Positions 33,867-42,239 of a DNA stretch of 64,000 bases are shown here, piece by piece. This DNA is from Paenibacillus radicibacter (GTDB taxonomy: Bacteria > Bacillota > Bacilli > Paenibacillales > NBRC-103111): the NCBI RefSeq assembly GCF_024721995.1, contig NZ_JANQBC010000001.1, forward strand, positions 434,001-498,000, in the 5' to 3' direction. The position numbers were made by a program, and so were the translations under genes. The notes below the pieces were generated by a model. That model made no database searches, was not told where the DNA came from, and saw only the letters and a program-made list of their open reading frames with translations. Each line of letters starts with the position of its first letter. Position 1 is the first letter of the stretch.

Positions 33867-33960
33867 ACAATAACATCCTCTCTGTTTCAATATGAAATCC
33901 TGCTTTTATTTCTCTACCTTAGAAATATATACAATCTATTTAAGATCTTCTTTAATTTAT

Positions 33961-34311
33961 CTAGCACATACAGCTTTGAAGCTCATATTTTTCTCGACAT
34001 TTCTCGCATGTAATTGTTCGAATATCTACTTCACCTTTCAAACAAATAAGTCTGGTTCCACAGTTTTTTACTACTCCACATCCAACAAATAAATGCGAAC
34101 TTCCATTGTATTTTTTTGCGACGTGTGTCTTAGTTCCTGCGGATGTTCTTACAAGAACCAATTCATATTGTTCGATTTCTTCCACATGACCTGAGCTTGC
34201 GTCAATTTCGAACCCTGCTTCTAGTTTAACAATTAAATTTTTACCTTGTTGTTTTGTGATTGTTCCTTCCTGACCTTTAAACATTCCCCAAACCATCTTA
34301 ACTTTGGTCAT
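33961..34311 (-). CDS. KOW-like and zinc-binding protein
   Basis: 116 aa. The N-terminal part (MVWGMFKGQEGTITKQQGKN) resembles a KOW/SH3-like motif of transcription-elongation and ribosomal proteins; the C-terminal half has CGVVKNCG, ICLKG and CEKCREK as zinc-ligand candidates. Nucleic-acid or ribosome binding is plausible. Confidence 0.5.
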   Translation of the reverse strand: MTKVKMVWGMFKGQEGTITKQQGKNLIVKLEAGFEIDASSGHVEEIEQYELVLVRTSAGTKTHVAKKYNGSSHLFVGCGVVKNCGTRLICLKGEVDIRTITCEKCREKYELQSCMC

Positions 34312-34447
34312 TATGTATCGCCTCCGCTTTGTTTTCTATACTCATATTATAATTGTTTCATATATAAATCAGTAGTTTTATTATATTTTATTTTTTAATA
34401 TATATGAAAATCATTTTAAAATGGTTCTTTTAATATGAGTAAAAATG

Positions 34448-34482
34448 TATGCGAAGCATGACCAAATAGTTTTCGTGCTTCT
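34448..34482 (-). terminator. Intrinsic terminator after 34554-35222
   Basis: GAAGCA pairs with TGCTTC across an 18-base loop and is followed on the minus strand by ATTTTT. The surrounding 34312-34553 holds no gene. Confidence 0.5.
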
Positions 34483-34553
34483 CATATCAAAGTCCAGTTA
34501 TAGAGCTTACCAGCCTTGTTAATGCCTCTCAGCTCCTCACATAAAGAGTAAAA

Positions 34554-35222
34554 TTAATACTGAAGGTTAACTGCTGCAATTGGTTTGACTTTGATATATT
34601 GCAGTATGTCTTCAAAGAAACTTTTATCAAATGAGCAATACTTTGACTGTTCCAATTTTATATTTTTAGCTTCCTTAATTGTTTCATGGGTCATCATTTT
34701 GATATCAGTTTCCAACCAACCGTCATAAATTAACAGTTCTTGATATGGCAAAATTGTGTTTGAAAACAACGATCTTTTACGTTTAGGCTTATGTATGATT
34801 TTTAAAGACTCGTTGTATTGTGCATAAGGCTTAATTTCGGTTCGATCAATTACAGTATTAATAAGAACAGGGAAACCAAACTCCGAGAATTTTATTAGTG
34901 TCACTTTTCGACCAGATTTTAGTTCATTTGCAGATTCGGAAAATATACTGCCTTGTTTTACTGCGTATCCGTATTGACGAAGTAATGATACAATTGGCGA
35001 ATTCGAGAATTCTTTTTCTGCTGCTTCGATAATTTCAGAAGTTAGGATAATATTTTCTTTTTTTAGTAGAGCATGAAAATTTTCTTTTACTTGATCTTGT
35101 TGTTCAGAGGTCATATTTTGATAAGCAGTATATTCAATTTTAGTAATAACTTCTGCAAGTAAATCAGATAAGTAATCGACTTTTTCACCAATAGTAGTTT
35201 GATTTACATATGAATAACTCAT
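34554..35222 (-). CDS. Hypothetical protein, 222 aa
   Basis: Starts at ATG 35222 (TGAGGTG upstream). Helical N-terminal half, mixed C-terminal half with a basic patch (HKPKRKRSLF). No family recognised. Single-gene transcription unit with its own promoter (35379-35407) and terminator (34448-34482). Confidence 0.6.
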   Translation of the reverse strand: MSYSYVNQTTIGEKVDYLSDLLAEVITKIEYTAYQNMTSEQQDQVKENFHALLKKENIILTSEIIEAAEKEFSNSPIVSLLRQYGYAVKQGSIFSESANELKSGRKVTLIKFSEFGFPVLINTVIDRTEIKPYAQYNESLKIIHKPKRKRSLFSNTILPYQELLIYDGWLETDIKMMTHETIKEAKNIKLEQSKYCSFDKSFFEDILQYIKVKPIAAVNLQY

Positions 35223-35378
35223 TACAAACACCTCATTTTATATGTTTTATTTTATTATAATAGAACCATGAACCAATAGATTTCTAAAACTATTCATTGC
35301 TCGGCATTTGCTCATTGCAATAATTATTTGACTTCGTGACATATAATAAACCCTCTTTCATTTGTTGTTTTTAGATTT

Positions 35379-35407
35379 ATTATAAGCCATATATTTATAT
35401 ATGTAAA
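35379..35407 (-). promoter_or_regulatory. Sigma-A-like promoter
   Basis: Minus strand TTTACA (35402-35407), 17-bp spacer, TATAAT (35379-35384), serving 34554-35222. Confidence 0.65.
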
Positions 35408-35431
35408 TACATTTTTTAGATTATTTGATTT

Positions 35432-35524
35432 TTATTTTAACACTATTTTTGATAATATGATCCATTCACCATTTTTAGTTAGCACTTTTAAAAAACCATC
35501 CTTTAATTTACCATGTTTGTACAT
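35432..35524 (-). CDS. Very small protein after the recombinase
   Basis: 30 aa (MYKHGKLKDGFLKVLTKNG) with AAAGGAGAATT before ATG 35524, 17 bases after the recombinase stop. The strong ribosome site supports real translation. Confidence 0.5.
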   Translation of the reverse strand: MYKHGKLKDGFLKVLTKNGEWIILSKIVLK

Positions 35525-35540
35525 TGTTAATTCTCCTTTT

Positions 35541-36503
35541 TTATAGTTTATTTAGAATGTTACTCACATTGTTGTGGTATCTTCTACCGTTTTGAATATA
35601 TCTTCCAACCATTTCATGTGTATTGTGTGCTGTTTGATGCATAATTTCAGATTCGCTATACCCTTCCATCGCCGCTGAAGTGGCTAAACCAGACCTTAAA
35701 GAGTGTGCAGCGTACATTGTGGGGTCTAGCCCTGATATGCTTGCATATTTCTTTATAATGTTTGCAACAGATTGTTCTGTGAGTCTTTCATTTACGGTTC
35801 CTGTTTTACTAATAGAACGAAAAATTGCTTTTGTTTTAATCTGAGAAGCTAACAGCCATTCATTGACAGCGGAAACAGGACAATAAGCATTAGCTATTAA
35901 TAAAACTGATTTTGTGACATATGCATTATTCTTAGACTCATATATCGAAATATCCATACCTTTAGGTGTAAATGAAATATCTTCAACATTTAATAAGACT
36001 AATTCAGACCGTCTAGAAGCTGTTGTAAAGCCCACTAAAATCAAAGCTTTATCGCGCTTACCTGCAATTGTTGAAACGTCTATATTGTCAATTATAGTCT
36101 TTAAATCATCAAGTATTAGAGCTGTCTTTGGTGTCTGCTTGTGCCCTATTGTTCTTGCAATACCATTTAGCAATTCTTTTACCACATGATTAATTGGTGT
36201 GAGTTGGTTTGCAGATATATGGGCTTTGTTAATAGACGCTACCTTTCTTTTTATGGTCGAGTATTTATGTGTCTTTGATAACTCAGATAAATATAATACA
36301 ACAGTGTCAGATACTGCTGGAAGGCTTCTAAAGTTATGTTGATTGCAAAACGTAACAAAGTTCTTCCAGTCTGATTGATATGCTCTAATTGTGTTATCTG
36401 CCTTTGATTTATGTAATAGTTGATTAATGTGATTGGTCTGTTCAGGTGTAAAGATGATTGATTCACTAATGTTATTCGATGGCAAAGGAATCACTCGACA
36501 CAC
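35541..36503 (-). CDS. Tyrosine recombinase (integrase or YopR/MrpR-type)
   Basis: 320 aa. N-terminal SAM-like core-binding domain (about 25-110, NTIRAYQSDWKNFVTFC) and a catalytic domain with all six usual residues: Arg in ASRRSEL, Lys in ESKNNA, His and Arg in AHSLRSG, His in TAHNTHE and Tyr in GRYIQ. It therefore looks catalytically competent. SPbeta uses a serine integrase and has tyrosine-recombinase-fold proteins (YopP, YopR/MrpR) in the region before YonO, the last being the master repressor. So this could be the integrase, a resolvase of phage multimers, or a repressor. Confidence 0.8.
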   Translation of the reverse strand: MCRVIPLPSNNISESIIFTPEQTNHINQLLHKSKADNTIRAYQSDWKNFVTFCNQHNFRSLPAVSDTVVLYLSELSKTHKYSTIKRKVASINKAHISANQLTPINHVVKELLNGIARTIGHKQTPKTALILDDLKTIIDNIDVSTIAGKRDKALILVGFTTASRRSELVLLNVEDISFTPKGMDISIYESKNNAYVTKSVLLIANAYCPVSAVNEWLLASQIKTKAIFRSISKTGTVNERLTEQSVANIIKKYASISGLDPTMYAAHSLRSGLATSAAMEGYSESEIMHQTAHNTHEMVGRYIQNGRRYHNNVSNILNKL

Positions 36504-36568
36504 TTCCTCTATATTCTTATTTTATTTATAAAACGTTAGAGAGTATTAATCGTAAATACAAAACATAA

Positions 36569-36733
36569 TTACAATTCCCTAGAACGAAATACTCCAATTA
36601 ATCCAGATCCAGTTGCTAAGACTCCTGCAATGGTCATAACAAGATTATTCTGAACTGAAGAGAGGTATACTAAAGTAATACCGACTAAAAATGTTACACT
36701 GGACAAAGCTAAAATCTTTTTATTAAACAACAT
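36569..36733 (-). CDS. Small two-TM membrane protein
   Basis: 54 aa (MLFNKKILALSSVTFLVG) with two hydrophobic stretches separated by SSVQNN. AGAGGTGAG before ATG 36733. Neighbour of another small membrane protein; function unknown. Confidence 0.55.
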   Translation of the reverse strand: MLFNKKILALSSVTFLVGITLVYLSSVQNNLVMTIAGVLATGSGLIGVFRSREL

Positions 36734-36792
36734 GTTCTCACCTCTTAATTAGTATTGTATTGATTATTATACTCAGATTCATCTATAATAAT

Positions 36793-36830
36793 GAGTATAG
36801 CATTGGAAGCTGTAACTTCCAACACTATAC
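36793..36830. other. Long hairpin between small membrane genes
   Basis: GTATAG and TTGGAAG pair with CTTCCAA and CTATAC around a 6-base loop. No T-run, so either a weak terminator or RNA-processing/stability element. Confidence 0.5.
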
Positions 36831-36841
36831 AAGTGAACGTA

Positions 36842-37024
36842 CTATCTTTTTCTTGGTGGGAGAGGATATGCGTTCTTTTCTTTTTCTTGAAGTTGAATTC
36901 TAAGAAGATGAATTTCAATTTCAAGTTTTTCAACTTCTAGTTTGTGCTTCTTACTTGTTAGCCTTAATGTAATGATTGCTAATAGTGTGCCAACTACTGT
37001 GAGTGTCTTACTAAACCAGTCCAT
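36842..37024 (-). CDS. Small membrane-anchored coiled-coil protein
   Basis: 60 aa: one N-terminal hydrophobic segment (TLTVVGTLLAIITL) and a charged coiled coil (KLEVEKLEIEIHLLRI) with a Pro/Arg tail. Similar in shape to short phage holin-like or spanin-like proteins, but lies in the early arm. Function unknown. Confidence 0.55.
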   Translation of the reverse strand: MDWFSKTLTVVGTLLAIITLRLTSKKHKLEVEKLEIEIHLLRIQLQEKEKNAYPLPPRKR

Positions 37025-38218
37025 AACATCAGCCTTTCTTATGTATGAATTTATTATCTTTACATTTATAATTATAAACTAAAATATGATAATAGTCAAA
37101 GTAAAAAATGAGTTATGTGTGTGTTAATACAATGTTGTTTTATTTTAATTAGATGATAGCTTTACCGAGAATGTAATAATCAATATGACTATATGTAACA
37201 TGTGGATGTATATATGATGTATGGTGTCCAAGGTGCATAGTAAGCGTAGATGATACCATTTGAGAATGGTTAATAGTTGGGATAGATATAAGGATATGGA
37301 TGCTTATATGGGATTGTAGAGGATTGGAATAGGGTATGTGATAGTTATGGAATGAATGGGAAGTGTGGGATTAACGAGTGATGTGATGATATGTATTGGA
37401 AGGATGGATAGATAATGATGTGAGATTGATTGGATATGATAGATATAGGTTATGATGAATGTGATGAAGATAATGATAAGTTATGAGATGACTTATCGTA
37501 TGTTGTTACTGTTACAATACGATTGTTTACTGCTACAGGACATGTGTCTCCCAATAATGGACATTCATTCACATATCTATGCATATATTGGTGTAAATAA
37601 TCAATATTCAATGTTCATATAATACTAATGATAATTTATAGTTATCACTAGTAACCGTTAATTGTAAGCCTTTTAATGCATATGTGGGGGTATATTTACA
37701 TCAAAAATACCCAATTATTTCCACAATGCGCCCCTAGCTGTTCCACTCACATACCCTACTTATTATCTTATCCGATTGTTTTACTCAGATTTATTTTAAG
37801 CAATTTCACTCAAATTGTAATCGTATTTGTAATCGTGAACCCCTTATATTTCCTCACTTTTTCCATCTCCATATTTCTCATTTTCACTCATATTCTTCCC
37901 TAATATATCATTCTACCCTTATTCCATCTAGCTTCTATCGATTTAACTCACGATTCACAACACTCACCCACCTGTATCACACCCATTTTACCCTTATTTA
38001 CTCTACATTTTCTCCCTCAATTCTCTCACTCCAGATCTCCTTTACGATTACAGTTATTTTATCATCGATTCACACCCATTCATCTCTCCAACATTCAATA
38101 ATCTCCTTACTTCCATATAAACACTGCACTTTACGATTGCCATTACAGGTGAGGGGGGGATATATTTACATCGAACAATAAAAATAGCCCTATTATGTAG
38201 GACTACCCATTTATATAG
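37025..38218. other. 1.2-kb non-coding block with sharp strand-composition switch
   Basis: No credible gene. From 37261 to 37490 the plus strand has only two C residues but is G-rich; from 37741 to 38100 it has only 17 G in 360 bases and is C-rich. The switch region (37491-37690) holds a hairpin CGTAT...ATACG (37498-37519). Next to the replication-initiator candidate, it may belong to the replication origin or be a packaging or recombination site. Confidence 0.5.
37686..38172 (+). repeat. Direct repeats bracketing the C-rich half
   Basis: G5-TATATTTACATC at 37686-37702 and G7-A-TATATTTACATC at 38153-38172 flank the C-rich stretch. TACGATT occurs three more times (near 37519, 38044 and 38132). 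These may be protein-binding sites. Confidence 0.5.
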
Positions 38219-39526
38219 CTATTCTATTTTACTTTTAACAGTAGATCTAATATTCTCTATAATTTCAATATCTAATTTATTTCCTAAAACAACATTCTTC
38301 TTATACTCAGCTATAGCATCTGTTCTCATGTGATCTGTAACACCATGGGTTCCAGCAAGATACATTATATCACCCTTCTTTAATTCATTATCATCAAAAT
38401 AGTAAACTTCATCAGCCTTACTGAAATCAATTTGACCAACATTGTTCTTATCTAACTTTAGCACTTCTCCATCAATGACAACAGCATTAACAATTGACTC
38501 CTCTTTCTTCTTTCTCTCCCAATTTTCTCTCTTAACTTTCATCTTATTATGATAATTAGCAATCCACTTCTCAATATCTGAACTATCCATATCGCCATTA
38601 TTAACCCATGAATTCAAAATTCCTAAATACTTCTTACAAAATCCTTCTTCAATTTCAAATTGCTGTAGTGTAAGAAGTATATCAATATCGCTTTCGTTAA
38701 TCCTAGCACCGACATCTTTTCCTCCTTTATTGATTTTCTTACCCCAATTACTATGATCCTTTTTCTTTAGTATTTCTTGCATTGTAATTTCACCAAAAAC
38801 TGTTATCTTATCTTCAAATTTATTATTTTTAGTAGAACGATCTCCAATATCGTCCATTTGTTTATCATTTTCTGGAGCATTAGGAGTGATGTCATTGTCT
38901 TTTAATTTGTTTACATACTGATCATTTAGAAAATATGTATTTGTTTTACTTGCGTATTGACCATCTGTTTTTCTAAACCTCTTTCCGACAATATATGTAA
39001 TTAAATTTTTATTTTTCATTTCTTTTACAATCTCTTGAACCCTACTTTCACTACAAACAAACAATTCTGACAAACTGAATACGGAATGTGAAAATCCAAG
39101 GGTAGTAAACCTTGTTAGAACACTCAAAAAAAACAATTCAATTGGATTTTCACTTGCACAAACTAATTTATGTGTGATTTTCTGAAATCCTCCTAAATCC
39201 ATAAACGATATTGTTAGTGTCTGATCATAGTTGCACCGACCTCCATCATTAGCAATATGCTCTAGTAACCTAATAACTCCTTTTGACTCTAAGTTGCATA
39301 TTTGTTCCCATGTATTAGACTTATCTCTCGTTGGTCTACTCTTGTCTAAGAAAACTTTTTGTACGTTTGAGATAACACTTACAGTTGTTTCAGCAACATT
39401 TGTAAAAGGACTCCATCTCGCTGCTAATAGAGAATAGAAGTACCACTCTCTTGGAGTCAGTTTGTAATCCCCGTTTTCCATGAAACAGTTGTAAAATTTA
39501 ATAAAACCTACATTCCCAGCAACCAT
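38219..39526 (-). CDS. Replication-initiator-like protein
   Basis: 435 aa. The N-terminal 220 residues read as two winged-helix-like units (LTPREWYFYSLLAARWSP; then SHSVFSLSELFVCSESRVQE with KNKNLITYIVGKRFRKTDG), as in plasmid and phage initiators with primary dsDNA-binding wings. The C-terminal half is charged and low-complexity with helical parts. Tandem repeats of iteron type lie just upstream of its start, and a helicase gene follows in the transcription order before it. Call rests on layout and HTH pattern rather than on a recognised family name. Confidence 0.55.
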   Translation of the reverse strand: MVAGNVGFIKFYNCFMENGDYKLTPREWYFYSLLAARWSPFTNVAETTVSVISNVQKVFLDKSRPTRDKSNTWEQICNLESKGVIRLLEHIANDGGRCNYDQTLTISFMDLGGFQKITHKLVCASENPIELFFLSVLTRFTTLGFSHSVFSLSELFVCSESRVQEIVKEMKNKNLITYIVGKRFRKTDGQYASKTNTYFLNDQYVNKLKDNDITPNAPENDKQMDDIGDRSTKNNKFEDKITVFGEITMQEILKKKDHSNWGKKINKGGKDVGARINESDIDILLTLQQFEIEEGFCKKYLGILNSWVNNGDMDSSDIEKWIANYHNKMKVKRENWERKKKEESIVNAVVIDGEVLKLDKNNVGQIDFSKADEVYYFDDNELKKGDIMYLAGTHGVTDHMRTDAIAEYKKNVVLGNKLDIEIIENIRSTVKSKIE

Positions 39527-39600
39527 TAGTTATTCCTCTCTTTTAAGTTCTTTCATCTTTCATCTTTAAATATCATTCAACTAAAACTAACCAACTTGCC

Positions 39601-39645
39601 TCTTCTGTTAGTAGGTCTTCTGTTAATAGGTCTTCTGTTAATATG
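39601..39645 (+). repeat. Three tandem 15-bp repeats upstream of the initiator gene
   Basis: TCTTCTGTTARTAKG occurs three times in direct tandem at 39601, 39616 and 39631. Confidence 0.75.
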
Positions 39646-39660
39646 TACCTCTCAGTGTAC

Positions 39661-39795
39661 ACTTCTATGTACATTTTCTGGTGTCTGGTTACGTCACTTC
39701 TATGTACATTTTCTGGTGTCTGGTTACGTCACTTCTATGTACATTGAGCGGTATCCGGTTGACATTCATATGTACATTTTTTGGCGTATGGTTTC
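39661..39795 (+). repeat. Four tandem 32-35-bp iteron-like repeats
   Basis: Units begin at 39661, 39696, 39731 and 39764. The first two are identical 35-mers; the third (33 bp) and fourth (32 bp) have diverged but keep TATGTACATT near the start and TGGTT or CGGTT near the end. They lie directly upstream of the initiator-like gene and reach into the 3' end of the 81-aa gene. Such arrays are typical initiator-binding iterons of plasmid and phage origins. Confidence 0.75.
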
Positions 39796-39980
39796 TTCTG
39801 TTCAAGAAACATATTTAATATCGAGTATAATCTGTCTGATCGTTCAAATTGCCAAAACTGATCACTAGTCTTAAGATGTAAGCCAGTACATATAAATTCG
39901 ATGTCATTTTCATATCTGAGATATTTCATCAATTCTTTGTCGTAACAATAAAAGTATTTCAAGTTACATTCTCCTCTCAA
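39735..39980 (-). CDS. Small protein overlapping the iterons
   Basis: 81 aa (MRGECNLKYFYCYDKEL). Its start overlaps the helicase stop by 4 bases, so it is coupled to it; its last 20 codons are made of iteron sequence, so the C-terminus may have been remodelled by repeat expansion. Function unknown. Confidence 0.55.
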   Translation of the reverse strand: MRGECNLKYFYCYDKELMKYLRYENDIEFICTGLHLKTSDQFWQFERSDRLYSILNMFLEQKKPYAKKCTYECQPDTAQCT

Positions 39981-41590
39981 CCCATTCTTCTTTGTTTATT
40001 TATTATTCCACTAATTGCGTTGCTGCTGAAATATCTAGCTGCATCCACTTTTGTTTTTGCCCAACCACAGTATTTCTTCTGACCTTCTGTTGGTGGTTCT
40101 TTCTTCCAGTCTGCATTGGGATCTGTGTGAGTATTTAGTTTCGCTTTCTTTTCTATGTATGTTATAGCGTCTACCACGTTATCAAATTCATCAATGTAGG
40201 TTGAATGCTTGCTATCTTTATCAGTAGATACATCATAAATCGCAAACTTATCATGGCTTCCTTCAATCACGTAATGTGTATTGAATCCATAAGTCAATGA
40301 GTATGTATTTGTATCAACTCTAAACCAATCTAGCTTTCTACTTTCGAATCCTAGCTTCATATCACGATTGATAAGTTTAATTCGTTTAGCAACAATCTCT
40401 AATTCTTTTTGTCTAACCAACTCCCTTTCTTTCGACTTCTTCTCCTCTTCTTGCTTTCGCACTTGTTCAATTCTTTTCTCTTCCTCATTTCTTTCTTTTG
40501 CTTTTCTGTATGTTTCACCATTTTTTATTTTTGTTTCCATCACACATGAAATATCCATGAGATCGTGCTTTTTAGTGATATCCTGTATGTCAACAATAAG
40601 ACATTCACTTTTCCCTTCAGCCAATCGTAGTCCTCGTCCAATGATTTGTTCATACAATATCCTGCTTTTTGTTGGTCTACAAATAATTACACAATCAGTT
40701 TCAGGAACATCAAAGCCAGTAGTAAGAGTCATTACATTGATAAGCACCTTGATCTCTTTTTTCTTGTATTTACTTATCAGCTCTTTTCGGACTTCTCTTG
40801 AAGTTTCTCCATCTATGTATGCTGAAGCAATTCCATTTAATTGAAACTCTTTTAACAACTCTTTTCCATGTTCACATCCAGCAGCAAATACCAATGTCAA
40901 CTTTCGAGTACTCCCAAATTTCTTGTAAGATTCAATGATTAACTGATTACGTTCTGCATTATTTACTACATCCTCAAGTTCCCCTTGTGCAAAATCGCCA
41001 CTTGTTGTCTTGACATGACTGATATTTGTTTTAGATTGAACTATCATTGCATACGGTTCTACGAGATATTCCGAATCAATCATGTCGAGTATTGTTCGTC
41101 TAAAAATCGGCTGTCCAAAAATCTCTATGCACTCTCGTGTGTATGGTGTAGCTGTAAAACCAATAATTTTCACGCTATCATTTAATTTACTCAGTACTTT
41201 TTTAATTTGTTTTGGTGCTTGATGTGCTTCATCTACGATTAAATACTCAAAATCTCCATGTTCTAACATCCTCTTCAATCTAGTACTCTTTGAATGCGTG
41301 AGTGATTGTCTCGTTGACACTACAATTTTAGCATCAACATCATCTAGGTCTGCTTGTACTGAACCAATATTAGCTTCTGGGTTAATCTCCTTTAACTTTG
41401 ATTCTGCTTGCTCACGCAGCTCTGTACTTGGAGTAAGAATCAATACTCGTCCTTTGGCTTTAACAGAAAGCTCTGAGAAGATCACGGTCTTACCACTACC
41501 TACACTAGAAACAGCTAAATTGCACTTTTTCTTACTACTTTCTATCTCTTCAATGCACTCAATCTGATAATCCCGTAACTTATAACTCAA
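39977..41590 (-). CDS. DEAH-box SF2 helicase
   Basis: 537 aa. Q-like LRDYQIECIEEI, Walker A SSVGSGKTV, Walker B LIVDEAHQ, motif III GFTATP, C-terminal lobe with YIDGETSREVR and motif VI QIIGRGLRLAEGK. The C-terminal 170 residues hold a coiled coil (KAKERNEEEKRIEQVRKQE) and an extra domain. Helicases of this kind unwind or remodel branched DNA in phage replication. In one transcript with the 81-aa gene and the initiator-like gene. Confidence 0.85.
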   Translation of the reverse strand: MSYKLRDYQIECIEEIESSKKKCNLAVSSVGSGKTVIFSELSVKAKGRVLILTPSTELREQAESKLKEINPEANIGSVQADLDDVDAKIVVSTRQSLTHSKSTRLKRMLEHGDFEYLIVDEAHQAPKQIKKVLSKLNDSVKIIGFTATPYTRECIEIFGQPIFRRTILDMIDSEYLVEPYAMIVQSKTNISHVKTTSGDFAQGELEDVVNNAERNQLIIESYKKFGSTRKLTLVFAAGCEHGKELLKEFQLNGIASAYIDGETSREVRKELISKYKKKEIKVLINVMTLTTGFDVPETDCVIICRPTKSRILYEQIIGRGLRLAEGKSECLIVDIQDITKKHDLMDISCVMETKIKNGETYRKAKERNEEEKRIEQVRKQEEEKKSKERELVRQKELEIVAKRIKLINRDMKLGFESRKLDWFRVDTNTYSLTYGFNTHYVIEGSHDKFAIYDVSTDKDSKHSTYIDEFDNVVDAITYIEKKAKLNTHTDPNADWKKEPPTEGQKKYCGWAKTKVDAARYFSSNAISGIINKQRRMG

Positions 41591-41859
41591 TAAAATATCA
41601 TCTCCTAATTGAATCTTTCATTTATATGTGACTCTTTTAATGTGAATGACCACATATTGATTTTATCATTTTTAATTTTACTATGTCAATCTTTTCAAAT
41701 CAGTCATCACCCATCCAAACAACCAACTCAGAACTCACAACTCACCTGTATTGCCTTTGAACTTGACTATGTGGCAATTACATGGTTTCGATATTGAACG
41801 CACAGGTGCTCACATCTAAGCCCCAAATAATGAAGTAGTAATCAAACGACATCATCCAG
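41591..41859. other. Divergent intergenic region, no gene
   Basis: Lies between the replication module and the late operon. The only open frames are short and lack ribosome sites. Confidence 0.5.
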
Positions 41860-41877
41860 ATAAAATCGATCTTTCAT
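41860..41877. promoter_or_regulatory. Copy of the phage-wide inverted repeat upstream of the late promoter
   Basis: ATAAAATCGATCTTTCAT fits the ATRAAA-N6-TTYYAT consensus of the early-gene repeats and ends 27 bases before the -35 box of the late-operon promoter. Confidence 0.6.
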
Positions 41878-41904
41878 ATAAAATAAATAAAAAAATAAAA
41901 AACA

Positions 41905-41933
41905 TTGACATAATCGAAATTAAAATGTTATCT
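41905..41933 (+). promoter_or_regulatory. Sigma-A promoter of the RNA polymerase / late operon
   Basis: TTGACA (41905-41910), 17-bp spacer, TTATCT (41928-41933). Host RNA polymerase could use it to make the YonO-like polymerase. Confidence 0.7.
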
Positions 41934-42012
41934 TGTGTTTGTAGAAAGAAATCACCAATTCTACCGAATCTTAATTAGAGAGGGATGATAAATATAAAAA
42001 AGGAGAATTTTA

Positions 42013-42201
42013 ATGAAAATGAGGAATCAAGTAGTTAAGGACTGGCTTTATGAACTGGGATACGATGAAAGAAAATACTTAGATCACGAAGGAATTGAGA
42101 TGGCATCATTTATGAAAGAATGCAGAAATGAGCAATTATTAGAAGCCAGAAAATACATAGAATTCATTGAAGATTGCAATGACGAATCGTATTTGAAATG
42201 A
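42013..42201 (+). CDS. Small protein leading the late operon
   Basis: 62 aa (MKMRNQVVKDWLYELGYDE), acidic and helical. AAAAGGAGAATTTTA upstream. Position matches the small gene next to yonO in SPbeta. Confidence 0.6.
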   Translation: MKMRNQVVKDWLYELGYDERKYLDHEGIEMASFMKECRNEQLLEARKYIEFIEDCNDESYLK

Positions 42202-42239
42202 TTAAACCGTCAAAAGTATAGTTTAAAGGAGGAAATCTA

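Larger units (their letters stand above)
1734..33909. repeat. Dispersed 18-bp inverted repeat ATRAAA-N6-TTYYAT, over 30 copies
   Basis: Copies (start-end): 1734-1751, 2136-2153, 2688-2705, 2813-2830, 3445-3462, 4141-4158, 4646-4663, 4964-4981, 5265-5282, 5465-5482, 5714-5731, 6010-6027, 6505-6522, 6766-6783, 7144-7161, 7491-7508, 8031-8048, 8616-8633, 8824-8841, 9106-9123, 13653-13670, 15122-15139, 15735-15752, 16507-16524, 17431-17448, 18695-18712, 19164-19181, 19382-19399, 19896-19913, 21824-21841, 24436-24453, 30046-30063, 33892-33909. Nearly all overlap the stop codon of one minus-strand early gene and precede the ribosome site of the next. More copies are at 41860, 60424 and 62447. Confidence 0.85.

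Noticed and set aside
36745-36933. A 62-aa minus-strand frame overlapping the small coiled-coil gene
   Set aside because: Out-of-frame shadow of 36842-37024, with a weaker start and no ribosome site.
37676-37903. A plus-strand 75-aa hydrophobic frame in the C-rich block
   Set aside because: Arises from pyrimidine-rich sequence; no ribosome site; part of a long non-coding block with uniform composition.
39596-39868. A plus-strand 90-aa reading frame across the iterons
   Set aside because: It is repeat sequence read as protein, without ribosome site, antisense to the 81-aa gene.
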